Shown in pieces: positions 1-12,815 of a DNA stretch of 64,000 nt (position 1 is the stretch's first letter; every line of letters starts with the position of its first letter). The notes beneath the pieces are model-generated. The model worked only from the letters and a program-made list of their open reading frames with translations, did no database searches and was not told the DNA's origin. The DNA comes from Archilochus colubris (Eukaryota; Chordata; Aves; Apodiformes; Trochilidae). The DNA lies in assembly GCA_023079485.1 (NCBI GenBank), contig CM041101.1:9450501-9514500 (forward strand), read 5' to 3'. The translations under genes and the position numbers were made by a program.

Positions 1-589
1 CTCAGGATGCCTCATCCTGCCTTAATTCCTCATGGAATGGGGACCTCTGTCTGCACCCTGCTTTTCAGACAGAGAGAGCACTGGTGCTGTGGTACCTCTG
101 ACACTGCTCTGGAACCAGAGATACATGGGAAGATACTGCTGAAAAAAAACTTTAAGAAATTTCTCTGAAAAAGAAATAAATTTAATAGTGCTGGGAGACC
201 AAAGCTCCCTCTGATTCCTGGGAACAGAATTCTCCAGGCTAATTGCTGGCTTTGGGGAATGAAGCCCCAGGAGCAAACGTGCTCCTTGAAAGCAGAAATG
301 TTTTTCTCCATCCAGCCCATGGCCTCTGAGACTGCTCTGCCCCTGCTTGCTTTCAGCTGGAATTTGGGTTGGAGTTGGTAGGCACAGCAAAGCTTTCTCC
401 ACAGCAAAGGGGATGCTGCCTGGATGAAAAAAATCTGAAAAAAATTGTTCTGGAAAAAAAAAAGTTATTTTTATAGATATATATATATATAAAAGACAAA
501 TTAATTGGCACATCCCTTTTGGGATTGCCCTGACAAATTGTTCTGCTCCAGCCCAGCCAGCTGCTGGGGAGGGTTCTGGGATGCTGCTG

Positions 590-631
590 CCCTTCCCTGA
601 TCCCACTGCTCCCCTTCCCTGATCCCACTGC
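590..631. repeat. Tandem duplication of a 20-bp unit
   Basis: Two exact 20-bp copies (590-609 and 612-631; CCCTTCCCTGATCCCACTGC) are separated by two bases. This is a short local duplication in non-coding DNA with no evident function. Confidence 0.85.
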
Positions 632-3600
632 CTCTGCTTGTCCAGGATCTGCTTGCACGAGGGCTTTGGTCTCTTACCCAAGGAGCTGTCTCCTTACTTA
701 GGAGTTATCCCTCTTCCTGCAGGGCCTGAGAACCAGAGGGTCTGGAGGAGCCTCATGGTGCCCCTGAAGGGATGGAGCTGATTCCTCCCCACCAAACCAG
801 CCACCACCACACCTGGGGCTCAGATAACCTGAGTCCCGTTTCCCTGCTGCAACCACAGGACAAGGCCTTTTCCTCATCCCAGGAGGCATTAAAAAGAACA
901 GAATTAACAGAAATTAGAACCAGAATATTGAGGGGAGAGATTCATTCCCTTGGTGCCATCTGGCCCTGCTCTGGGTGCCTCTGTCCCTTGCTCACAGAAG
1001 TATTTCTGAGGAAAAAGGGGTGGGTTTAGCTCATTCTGGAAGGCATCTGATTGCACCAGATGGTAAATATATATTTTTTTATTCTCCTGGGAGGATGCCC
1101 TGTGAATCACCTAGCAGGGCTTTATTGCTTTCTTCTGCATCCCCTGGCAAGTGTCTGAGAGCAGAAACTCAGCTTTGTTTGCACTTAGAATCAGGCATTT
1201 GGAAACATCTGCCAACAGCTCAGCTTCCCAACCAGAGCGAGAGAGAGCCCACTTTCATTTACAAGTATTTTAAATAGCAATTAAAATGACAGAGCATCTT
1301 TTCCTCATGCCTCCACAAGCAAAAAACCTGGGGTATGGCTTCAAGAAATCCAAAAGCAGAGCTTGCTCCTATGCTTCACACAACATTACTCTGAATGAAG
1401 AACATCCCAGCAGCAACAAAACTTCATTAAATGCACAGCACTGAGAGGAGAGCTTAGCTAAACATTTATGAGAGACTGGAAAAATTCAACTCCAGCCCTC
1501 ATGTTTCATCAGCTGCACTGAAATGCTCCAGTGCAGATGGACAGAGCCCAGATGGCAACCTCATCCATGGAATTTGTCTCTTCCCTGGCCCATATGCTGC
1601 TCAGAAGTCAAAAGGATGCAGAACTTGCTTTGAAGCTTGGTCTGGGGTTTCTCCGTGGGCAGACTGGTGTCACATGGGACACTCAGAGCTTCTCATCTGC
1701 ATCTGTCTGACCTGGAAAGTCAGTCCTGGTGACATGGCAAGGATGTGATTCTGGCACTGCCATCACTGCAGGTTTGTGGAGACACAAAAGGAGCATCCCA
1801 GGGACCTTATGGTGGCATTGATATGAATGGGTGAGCATCACCAAGGCAAGATCTGCCTTTAGGATGGAGTTAGAGGAGTGAGAAAGGTTTGGTAGTATGG
1901 ACAGAGCTTTTCTTTCTGGGGAAAGGCACAGCTGAGCAAGCATCTTCAGCAACAGTCTTTATAAACCTGAATTTTGCCTCATCCCTGAAATGCTGCTGCT
2001 CTGCAGGTAGGGATTTGCCTTCTTTATGCCCTCCACATGCCAGTTCTGCTGAAGGTGCCAACCTCTGGATGAGTGACATCCCCTGCTGTGCTCCAGTTTT
2101 ATCCACACCTGACTGGCAGGACCAGCAGGACCAGTGGGAGAGGAGGATGCTCAGTGCTCCTAGACACATCCCTAATGGCTAAGACTTGGTTATCATCCTC
2201 CTGTTGGAGGAACAAACAGCTTGAGTCAAGTCCCATGATTGATTCCTCACTCCTGGTGGGATGAGATGAGCTCCCAGCAAACTTCAGGAGCCCTTCTCCA
2301 CCAGCACCATCTCCACTGGGCTGCTGAGCATGGAATACTGGGTGGCCTCCATCCTGCCCTGAACCAGGATTCCCAGGGCCCCAACTCCCTTTCCCAAGCA
2401 GAGCCCAGACAAGACCTTCAGAGAGTCCTGTGCAATGCTTATGTCTCAGTGACATATGTTTTTACAGGCAGCAGATGTTAAAGAACACTGGTTGCCAATT
2501 CTCTTTGGTTTAACCAGTGCTCTGGGAGCTTTTCCCTTATTTATTACCTTCAAAAGCAGGAGTGGGACACCAGACTTCATGGAGATGCAGTTTTCTGTCA
2601 GTCAGCATCTTCATCCTTCTACCCTTCCAAGGACGTTTGGATCTGGGCACTGAGGGCAGGGCTGGATCCTTCCCTTTTCACCCTCCTTCTCCCCACCTCC
2701 CATTTGGGCTCTCATGGAGCAGGGGAGAGGCATTTCCAGTGCACACACAGCTCTGTGTATCTTTTCCCTTGCCTGGATATACACACGTTCATCCCCAGCC
2801 ATTCCTCCAGTTTGGCATCACACGTGGAAAGTTTTAGACATCTGATCAGAATCAGTGCAAGCTTCTGGAGACTGCTTGCCAGCTGAAGGAAAAAAGGAAG
2901 GGCCAGTATTAAAAAGAAGTCTTTCCTTAGTAAACACAAGTGCAGCAAATATAAACACTGAAAAATGCTGTTAACTCTGTTTAGAAAGTTCTGGTGAAGC
3001 AAAAGCCTGGAGGTGAAAGAGCCAAGCAGAGGCCATGAAACACAAACTTTGTGTTCCTTTCCTCGAGGATCCTGAGAGATCCAGACTCTAAAAAGCTTCC
3101 TCTCAGTCTCCATCTCTGCTTTTCTATGTGCAACTTAACTGTGTTTGCTTTGGGCCTGACCCAGACTCCTTTAAAATCCTTGCTCTGGACCTGAGGGCTG
3201 CTTCCTCCCAGCACCTGGAGCTGCAGACCCTCCCCAGGCTCAGCCCTGCCTGCAGGAGATGCCTCCAGGAGGGTTCAGGGACTCAGTTCCTCCATGAAAT
3301 GCCACCAGCTGAGGACTTGGCTGCTGTCATTCCAGGATTGCATCTGTACAGGGGTCCAGAAGAGAGGAGATGAAAGCCTCGGAGCTGGACCTTCCTGCAC
3401 ACCTTTAGCTTTATCCTAGACCAGGCACATCAAATCAGGGCCAGAAGGGGAATCTAGTCTGATCCCATTCCCCTCTTGCTCACACTGATTTTAGAAGCAG
3501 TGTAGGCAGAAAACCTGGATTCAGGGGGCTCACTGCTCTCCTGAAGGAGCTTGGTGACCCTGTGAGCTTGCTCTTTTCTTTTTCCTCTCTTTTTCCCCAA

Positions 3601-6510
3601 GTCACTCAGGGTCTGGCATTGTCTCGAACACAGAGCTCAGAAGTCTTGCTGGAAAACAACCCTGATCTTTGCAGAGGGGATTTTTGATTTCTTACTCATG
3701 GGCAGCAGCTGAACCTGCAAAAAAACCACCCTGCACTCCAAATCCTCAGCAGATGCTCCAGGACAACCCAAAAGCTCTGCTGCATCACCTGCTGCAATCA
3801 CAGAGCTCAGCTTGCCTGGCCCTGGCCCCCAGCCCCAGCACCCGAGCCCTCCCTCCAGGGCACGTGTCAAAAAGCCACCTTCATTTTCCTGACATGCTTT
3901 TCCTGCTCCCAGGGCTGAAATAACACGAAATGAGACTCAGATTCCTCTGTAATTAAGGGCCTCTGCTCCACACCAGTCTCTTACCAAAGATGCTCTTGGG
4001 AACTCACCTCTTGCTGCTTCTCCTCCTCTGACCCCAACACTTCCAGCTCCCTCCTCCTCTTCACTGCTCCTTGTCCTGTTCCTCCAGGCTTCCAGCTTCA
4101 TGTTCTCCCCTCCATGGTCAACAAGGGATGGGAGTATGGAGGGCTGGAAGGTTTCTCCCACTGCTTCCCCTCTTCCCATGACAGAGCACGTTTCTCATGG
4201 ATGAGAAAGCAGCTGGGAGCCATGTAAACAAAAATATCAACAACAACAACCACATCTAACAGAATGAGCCTGGAAAAAGTTCCTTGGGAATGGTCAGAAA
4301 TACTTCTTTTCTCTATTTCCATGCAAGTTTTATTTCTTTCCAGTCTTTTTATAGTCCACGGTCTCCAGCTACCAAAGCTTCAGAAAGGGTTGGACCCATG
4401 GTGGTCCAAACAGAAGTGAAAAACCTCTCCAGAAAGCTCATTTGCAAGAGTCTTCTTCTCTCTCCCTGCATTTTTTGCACTTTGTGGTAGGACCAGGGTT
4501 TCTCTCCTCAGCTTTAGCTCCAGCATCCCTGTTCCTGGCTCCCATGGAGGCACCACTGGACAGCCCTGGCCAGGCAGTGTGCCAGGAACTTGACCTCCCT
4601 GTGAACTTCAGGGCTATTTTCTAGTCTGCGCCCAGCTCCTTGCAGGCAGGACTGTCTGGCCAGTAGATTCTGGCCCTTTTGCATGGAAAATGAGATTTGT
4701 CAGATTGCATGGCCAGGTGGCTTGCCAGCTGTGTCCCTAACACCACTTCACAGCCTCCTCGGCCTCCTCCCATCCTTGTTCACTTTGCTCTGCAAGGAGA
4801 GGACCTCTGAGATCCTTGTTGGTGGCCTTGGGCCAGCTGGCTGACCCCCAGCTTTCCCACTGCAGCAACCAGAATGCTCCTGGACACACCAGAACTCAAT
4901 GTATGACTTCTCTCTTTTTTTCCTTCTCCCTCTTTCCAGGACGTTTCATTTACATCCTCTCTCATTTCTCCAATTTTCAGTGCAGGGCACGTGGTGATCC
5001 TTATCCTCCCCTCACAGCAGCTGCTGCTTGCTCAGCTGGCAAAGGTCCAGTTTGCCCAGAAACACTCTCAGCTCAAATTAATTTTATCTACCCCAGCCCA
5101 AGGCAGTTTATGCTGATATTAATAACGAGGCATCAAGTTCCAGTGCTCAGGATCCATGCTCAACTCAACACTCAGGGCTGTTAATTGAGTTTCATGGCAA
5201 CCTTTGTGTCATTCCCTGGGTTGCCAGTGTTTGAAGGGGCTCCCAAACCTCCTCTGACAAACCCCACCATGCCAACCCTGCCTCTGTACCTCTAAGGTCA
5301 GGGACAACCTTGGCATTCCCAGACCACTTCCCTGCTCTTCCACCCTTCCTGCAGCAAAGGGAGATCTCTGGTTAAGTGGTCCTTCCAGTAACCCTATTAA
5401 TGAGCTTTTTAATTAGCATCCTTTATTTTTATTTATTTATTTTTATTTTGTTTTCTAAGTAATTGCTACACTGTGAGATCCACTGGGGAGATGCAGGTGA
5501 GCTGGCAGCTGGATGCTGCAAGGTAACGGAGGAGCTGAGGGCTTCTGCTAATTCCTTCTGACAGGCTTCATGAGCAGGAGCAGGAACAGCCCTGAACAGG
5601 CAGGTACCTGCCAGGGATTGCAGGGTTTGCTTTTCCCACCAGACACCTGCTGAGCAGCTCACCTGCCTGCCAGGGGCCACTGCCTCCTGCTCCATCCCCT
5701 GCCCTGCCCACAGGAGTGAAGGATGCATTTTATCTGCATGAACCATTGCTCTGGGCAGAGGCTGGGGGGAAACCACCAGAGAAATGAGAAATGTCAGCAG
5801 AGGGGATGCTTTTCTCAGCAGAATTAAGTTGAAGGTTTGTACTCACACAGCTCTTTCAGGCTCTGGTTTTATTTTCCCTCTCCTCAGAACAGTGTGAATG
5901 TGGATATTCAAAATGCCACTGGTCTTCACTGCACATTTCGAGGGGGAAATCTGGGCAAGTGAGTGAGCAGAGGTGTCCCAGGCAGCCTGCTAAATCCCAG
6001 CCCTCAGCAGATCCCATCTCAGGTACCATTTGCTGCCAGAATCTCTTTCTTTAGAGGTTTAAGTGCAGCAGCCCTAGAGCAGCCACACTGCTTGTGTGCT
6101 GGGCTGCCTCTCACCATGGACCCACACGACTTCTGCTGGGGCTTGGTAGGTCCAAAGGATGATTTGCCCCAACATGGCTCTTGTTCTGTCAAACTAGGAA
6201 AGCAGCAGCCTCTCACCTCTGAGAAATGGCTGAATCAAACTCATCTTTTTGTCTGAAAGAGGAGGATGTGCCTCAAGGATGTGCCTTCTCTTTGGAGAAG
6301 AAGAGTCCTTGTGTTGGACAGGAGGGAGATGTTAGGCTTGAGGCAGCAGATCCTTGGTAAAGATGCTCCATCTGGGATGAGGAATGAGCATCAGATTCTT
6401 GGCACAAGGTACTGCTCTACGTGGTGGCTCAGAAGAAGTTTTGAGACATCCTATGACATCCACAAAACAAAACTTGCACCAAGAGAGACAGCAAGAAGGA
6501 GGACAGCAAG

Positions 6511-6577
6511 GATGGAGTTATATCTTGATGGAGTTATATCTTGATATCAAGAGGATATCTTGATGGAGTTATTTCTG
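6511..6577. repeat. Short tandem repeat with palindrome
   Basis: A 16-bp unit (GATGGAGTTATATCTT) occurs twice in direct tandem at 6511-6542. A degenerate third copy begins at 6562, after a linker containing the palindrome CTTGATATCAAG. It looks like replication slippage, and no gene is associated. Confidence 0.8.
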
Positions 6578-9500
6578 CCCAAGTGTGTCTGGGGATTTCA
6601 CCTGCATCACTGGCTCATTGCAGTTTTGATGTTGCTTCTCTCAAGATCCCAGCAAAAATCTGGGTCTGAAGCCCAGCACAGAGGTGCTGCCATCCCTGCT
6701 CCAGTGAGGATGGGCTTGGGGACAGGAGGGGTCCTTGGGCTCAGTGCCACAGCAGCCCAGAAAAATTTGCAAGGAAAAGCAGAAAGAAGGCTCTGAAAGC
6801 CAAGGGGGGAGCTGGGGCTGGCAGGTAAAGATCTATTTGGGAAATTTCTGGCTCAGCTGAATTCTGCTGGTGCACAATAAATGGAGAGCTTTGTAGCAGC
6901 TCTGCTCAAAGCTCTCAGCTTGCAGGGCACATTTCCCCCAGCACCAGGAGCAATGTTTCCTTTGTCAATCCTGTGGCTTCCCCACGAATCTACAACCTCA
7001 GCCCTCTCCCAGAAGTGGCATCCACGATGCAGGCAGCTCTGCTCCTGCCTTCTATCCCCTGTGTCCCCGAGCAGAGCTCACAAGTGATGCTTTGTAACAG
7101 AGCAAGAAAAAAAAATAAAAATAAAAGGCATATGCTCTAACACTTAGGAGAGAGAAAAAAAACCAACAAAAAACACCTCATCTCACCCCTTGTGTTTTTC
7201 CTGGAAATGTCACTGCTCTCAATACATCAAATAGTTAGAAGCACTTCTCTCCTTTTGTTTGCCTTGGCCCTGGCAGCTCACGTGGAAGAGGCCAACACAA
7301 ACCTGCCTCTACCTCAGGAATTTTGGGCACATTGCAGGGTCTGGGGGGGAGAGTGACTCCAAAAAGCCTCCCCAAACTCTGTCCTCTTGGTCACTGCCCT
7401 GCCAAGGACTGATGTCCCTCTCCATCTGGTGACTTGATTGCAGGTGGAGTAGTCACTCCCAGGGCTCTGCATCCATGAAAACTCAGCCCTGGCATCAAGG
7501 AAAATTGGGAAAGGAGTTTATAGGCATGGGAGATTTGGGCTGGGAAGAGCCAGGACTGAGGAGCTCAGGTTAGAACTCCTGCCCAGCTCTGTTGGGTGGG
7601 TAAAGATGTCAATAATTGTTAAGCAGATAGATTTAGGATGAGGTGTGCTGTAGGTATAGACCCTTTCAGATCAGTTTCTGCCAGTCTGTTTTCAATAATT
7701 GGCTGATATTTTAAATTAATAAAAATTTTGCTGCTAAATCTACTCCTTCTTTTATAGTGAGGTGGTTTTTGCATGCTCAAAAGCATCTGACTTTAATATC
7801 TGAAGCAAAAAAAAAAAAAAAAAAAGTAATGCACAAGGGAACTCTTCCTAAACTTGAATGCAAGCAGTCAAAATCACAGTTATTAACTATCATCAAGTGA
7901 GATGAAGAAACCCCATCCCTAGTAACTTTACAACTGGTTGTGTTTAAGAAATACAGACAGAAAAGGGAATTTTCCTCTTAAAAAACTGAAATTTTTCAAG
8001 TCAGAAGAAGGGTCAAATGCATTGAGATGACTCTGCATCTTTGAGGGGATTTACAGAGAAAGCAAAGAGATGGATTTCTTAGGGAGCTGTGCAAAGAGTT
8101 TTGATAACCAGTCACCTGGTTCCTGGGGATTATATTTGCTTGGAAAACTAAAAGTGGAAAACTACCTTGCTGCTGCTGCCATTGCAGAGCTCTCCTGCTG
8201 CATTTTTGCAGAACTGAGCTGATTCATCTGCACAGAGCCACCAACACTGCCTCTTCTCCAGCTGGCCAAACTCTTGATGAGAAGAACCATGAGGTTTTCA
8301 AAAGACTTTTGTCTGAGGATGGAATGAGCTGAGGTCAGTCCTGCTCCCAGGGAGCTGAGCAGAGCTCTTCCATATTCCTCAGGGAGTTATTTTCATAGAA
8401 GAGGGAAAAAACTGGTCCTGGCTGTGGGTGATCTGCACAGCACTTTGTCCACCTTCACTCTCCCTCCTCTCTGCACCACCCTGGAACATACACAGAAAAG
8501 AAAAGCTGAAAAAGCCCATCCTGTTCTTCCAGTGAGTATAACTAAGCCTGGGAGCAGATTCCCCAGGGATATGGATGCATCTCCAACTGCTTGGAGAACT
8601 TAATGAAAGGCTGGGATGGGGATGCTGGGGTGCTCAGAGCTGCCTGCTCTGGGCAAGTCCCCTGGGAGCCACTGCTGGGCTCTGGGGTCTCCAGCCTGGC
8701 TTTTGCTGGCATTTTGGCAGCTTTTGGCACACCACCAGCGCCTTGACTGCTCCCAGTTCAGCCTCCAGTTTGGTGACTGAAGAAATCCTTTCCTGTGAGG
8801 ATGCTGAGACCCAGGTTGCCCCATCCCTTGAAGTGAAGCAGCTGCAAACTTGAAGGTTTTATCTTAATTTTTTTGTGTGTTTTTTAAAGGCACCTCACCA
8901 GTTTGCAACATCATTTCAGGCCTCCAGCTGTTACTGAAGCCTTTGATGTCAGTACATGCATTTCAAAACCCCTCTTTCTAACAGAGGGACAGAACACCTG
9001 ATGATCTTCCCTGCTTCCCATCCAAGGACATCATCCCTTCAACTTCCTGAGCTGCCCACGGATGCCACAGGTTTCAATATTGCTGTCACCAACTGGGACT
9101 TTGTCCACATTGATTTTGCTTTCTTATTTAGTTTCTAAGCTGGTTCTGGAGCTTTTTGGCTCACAGAGAGTTTTTCTCTTCCAAGATTTCAGTGGGGGAG
9201 GACTGTTTCTCTAATCCCCAATAGTTTAAGACCATCTCCAGCCAACTATTCATCAAAATCAGAATCTAACAGAAACAGAATCTAATCTTGCTTGGGCTCG
9301 TGCTCTTGAGCACAGAAAAAAAAAATCCTTTTTTCCCTCTGAAGAAACACAGGTGCTACTTTTCTAATTTGCCTCTGCTTCTTTGAGCAAGAGCCCCTCA
9401 GACACAGACCAAGCCCATTTTCAGTGCTCAGTCTCACAGCAAGATGGGCCAAGGGATGCTTCAAAACCACTTGTAAAACAAGCAAACAACAGTTCAAGGG

Positions 9501-12167
9501 AAGCTTAAAATGAGCTAGAGAACAACAAAGAAACTCTCTTATTTTCTCCTTCCACAGTGTGCAGAAGGATGAATTGCCTTATAAAAACCTGGCACGTTGA
9601 TGGGCAGTTAGCTCTTGTGGTGAGATGGATTAGAGACCAGGAGATGGATTTTTACAGCACCTGCCATATGCCAGGTCTCCAAAAGCCTTTGCAGTGAAGT
9701 GAATTAGATGCTACTGAGGTTTTTTTTTAGGGTGGGGAGCTGGAATGACCCCTTCTGCTTCAGTAGTGAGCTGGGCCAAGCAGTGTGTCTCAAACCCAGT
9801 TGGCACATTGCAAAAGAGGAATCCCTCAGGGCCCCAGGCACAACTCACAGGAATCCACTTAGAGGACAGCTTGGCTTTTCCACTGATCTGGGAGCAAATT
9901 CCAGTTTAGCCACACGCAGGGTTTGTGCCTGAGGGAGGGAATTTTCCTGTGTCCCACTCCCTGTCTTGTAGCTACATCAGTCCCTGGTGCCAGCATGCCC
10001 TTGGAGACTTGGCCCTTGGGCAGTCACCCTAAAAAAATGAGTGTTTGGGTGCATGAAATGCATAAGAGGTGCTCTCTGAACATTCCTTGAGAGATGTCTA
10101 AAAATACAATGAAAAGTTCTAAAGGGAAGGAGCATCCTTCCCCCCCTGGCAGCACCCCAGCATCCCACCTGGCACAGAACACAGTGGGAATGGGCACCTC
10201 TGCCTTCCAGCCATCCCAAACCCATCCCAAGCCATCCCAAACCCTCAGTCAGGAATCCTGGGAAGAGGTCCAGCTGAATACAGCATTCCAGATCCACTGC
10301 AGACCCCGTGTCAGGGGATTTTTCTTCCCCATCCCACTCTCTTCTGACGGGGCTTACATCATCTCAAGCTGCCTCTATTTTAGTATCTCTCCAGGCTAAA
10401 AAGAAATCCCACTGCAACAGAAAACAGGGAAACTGGTGCTGCTTTGTCATATCTAATTTCAGGCAGCTCTTTTCCTTCAGCTGCTCATGAGCAAGAGAGG
10501 ATAATGGAACCCAGAACTCATTTCTAAAATGATTCCCCCATGCTGAGCCCTGATCTGAGCCTGTCTGAGGCACTTTGCTCAATAGATCACAGCCCGATGC
10601 CAGCTCTGCCTGGCAGACCACACAGGACTTGCAGCCACAAAACTGGATGTGATTTGCATTCATCCCACTCCCTCCAGAGCTGTCACAGGGGATGGATCCT
10701 GCTCTCTGGCTGGCACTCAATATCTGCTGAGGAATCCCATGTTATCACTGCTGTCATCTTCCAAGCTCTGTGTTAGACAGAGAGGGAAAGCTGCCAGGTT
10801 GCTCTGCAAGCCAGTAGGTATTCTTGGAGACCAAAAAAAACCCCCAAAAAAGCAAAACAAAAAAACCAACCTCTGACCCTGGTCCCAAAGCCATTGTTTA
10901 AGGGTTTTATTTCCTTGAGAATGGGATGCTCTTCTCCCTCTGTCAGCTCACAAAGCTGCAGCCTGGCTCAGGGCAGCTGCATCCCCCATTTCAAACCCAG
11001 GACCTGAGCCAGGGCTCAGCAAAGCCACAGAGCTCCTGGCAGGGCTGTCAGAGCTCAGAGCCCCTGGGCAGTCCTGGCACCAGTCCTCTGCTCAAGCCTT
11101 GCTTTGAAGGCAAAGGGTGCTCAGGCCTTCTGCTGGGGATGTGTTACCAATGTTTGACAAGAAACCTACTGAAAATGGCAAGTTCAAACCGAATTGTCAT
11201 GTAGTAACCCTGAGAAGCTCAATGTGTAAGTGCACTCTCTGCTGTAATAGCTCTTGCCTCTTCTATTTACCACCCAGCAATTATCCTCACTTGACCTACT
11301 TCTTATTTAGCTGCTCCCCAGCTGAACTGAGCAGGAATGGCACTTGCTTGCTGGAGTAGAAAATGCCAGTCTTGTCTTCCTTGGGGAAGCACCAGCTGAG
11401 CATCAGCTCCCCCTGCACCCTCCACTCCCCACCAGTGCCCTGAGCTCAGCTCCCTTTTCCAAGGTGACTTCTCCAGGCTCTCCAGAGCCAGGTGTCTGTC
11501 CCATGGGAGCTCCTGGGGGAGCCACAGGGGATGGACAATTGTCACAGCAAGTGCTGAGGCTGTGGCAGAGCAGGAGGTGCCAGGGAGGTTCTGAACCCTT
11601 CTCCCAGGACATGCTCCACCCTCACTTCTCACCCACGTCAGAATTACCTCATGTTCATCAGTCCAGGAATTTCCAGCTGGTGCAGCCAAACATATATTAA
11701 AGTTTCTACCTCTCCCCAGAGAGCTGTTTGCCTTCCATTCTTTTTATTAATAAATCAAGAAGAAATTATTGTGCTGGAGAGAGAGGGTGGATTCAGCTCC
11801 CAGCCTGGCAGAGTGTAACCAGCACCTTGTTCAGAAGCAACATCTGTCTGCAGGGTTTGGGTACCAAAAGTCAAATCCTCCACTTGCCAGAGAAACTGGG
11901 AGGTGTGATGGATATTTTTAAAGGGAAGAAACCTCCTTTTCTCTGCCCACACCATGGCAGAGCTGACCTAGGCAGCCAGCCAAGCTCTGCCCTGGGCTGA
12001 TGTCCTCTCCTGGCATGTCCTGACCCCTGATGTCAGCTCCCAAAGCTGGGATTTAGTTTGTGTAGACCCACAAAATACTTCAAGCCTGATGTGCTGAGGG
12101 CAGCAAGGCTCCTGGGTTCCTCCCCACTCATCAGTGAGGTTTGGTTTGTGGCTTTACTGAAGTTGGG

Positions 12168-12194
12168 TCTCATGTAAATCTCATGTAAATCTCC
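12168..12194. repeat. 11-bp tandem duplication
   Basis: The unit TCTCATGTAAA is repeated twice, followed by the first four bases of a third copy. It is a minor slippage repeat in intergenic DNA. Confidence 0.75.
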
Positions 12195-12763
12195 TCCACG
12201 ACAGGCAAAGCTGGTAGGAAGCAAGAGAAGGCCTGGGATGGATGGCCAGCTATTTTCCTAAGGGTCCAATTCCCCCAAAAAAAACCCTTTTTGGAATCTC
12301 TTGTTCTGTATGGAAGAGGACATACAGAGTGTCTTCTTAGGTTTCTTTTTGTTAGTCACCAAGGATCAAATTCTAGTGCTGTTCTTGCAAGAGAGATTCA
12401 GGTTTTGGCTTAAAAAATTGCATTTCCTGCTAGATCAACATATTCTCTGTTATCTCATCTGCAGCCCTGGAGGGAGCAGCTGAACTGTGGTGGTGGTGGC
12501 AGCAAATTTCAGACAGAGGCACTGGGCAGGAGGTCAGAGATTTGCTCAAGTCCTGGTTATGGCACCTGATGAGTACAAATGGGCTGGAAATGAAGAGAGT
12601 GACTGAACATATGGAGCCTGGCTGTTGAACTGGAGCCAGCTCAAAAAAAGGATTTTGCAGCTGCCTCCCAGGCTTGTTTCCATGCACTTGGTGCTGCATG
12701 AGGACCCTGCTTCCCACCTGGAAGGATGGGGACCACTTATCCCAAGTGGCAGGTGGGTGGAGA

Positions 12764-12815
12764 GAGATGATCTTTAAGGTCCCTTCCAACCCAAAGCAGT
12801 TTGGGGTCGATGCTA
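12764..12815 (+). mobile_element. CR1 LINE 3'-end relic
   Basis: The phrase at about 12,766-12,791 (GATGATCTTTAAGGTCCCTT followed by CCAACCC) is the characteristic CR1 3' untranslated end read in the sense direction. A decayed GATGCTATGA stands where the terminal ATTCTATGA octamers should be. Only the last ~50 bp are recognisable, so it is an old, heavily 5'-truncated copy. Confidence 0.7.

Larger units (their letters stand above)
1..12763. other. Intergenic DNA upstream of COL5A1, distal part
   Basis: I see no convincing gene here. All open frames are short, overlap on both strands and lack recognisable domains or splice-site arrangement. The stretch holds only simple sequence, such as a (TA)n patch near 471-492, a 19-base A run at 7807-7825 and an A/C-only patch near 10,833-10,870, plus the small tandem duplications listed separately. 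By synteny in other vertebrates the next gene upstream of COL5A1 is RXRA (general knowledge), but no RXRA exon is recognisable. Enhancers or lncRNA exons could be present and could not be recognised by eye. Confidence 0.6.

Noticed and set aside
3425..3500. GAATCTAGTCTGATCCCATTC, resembling an ancient CR1/L3-type repeat
   Set aside because: Too diverged to support without an alignment.
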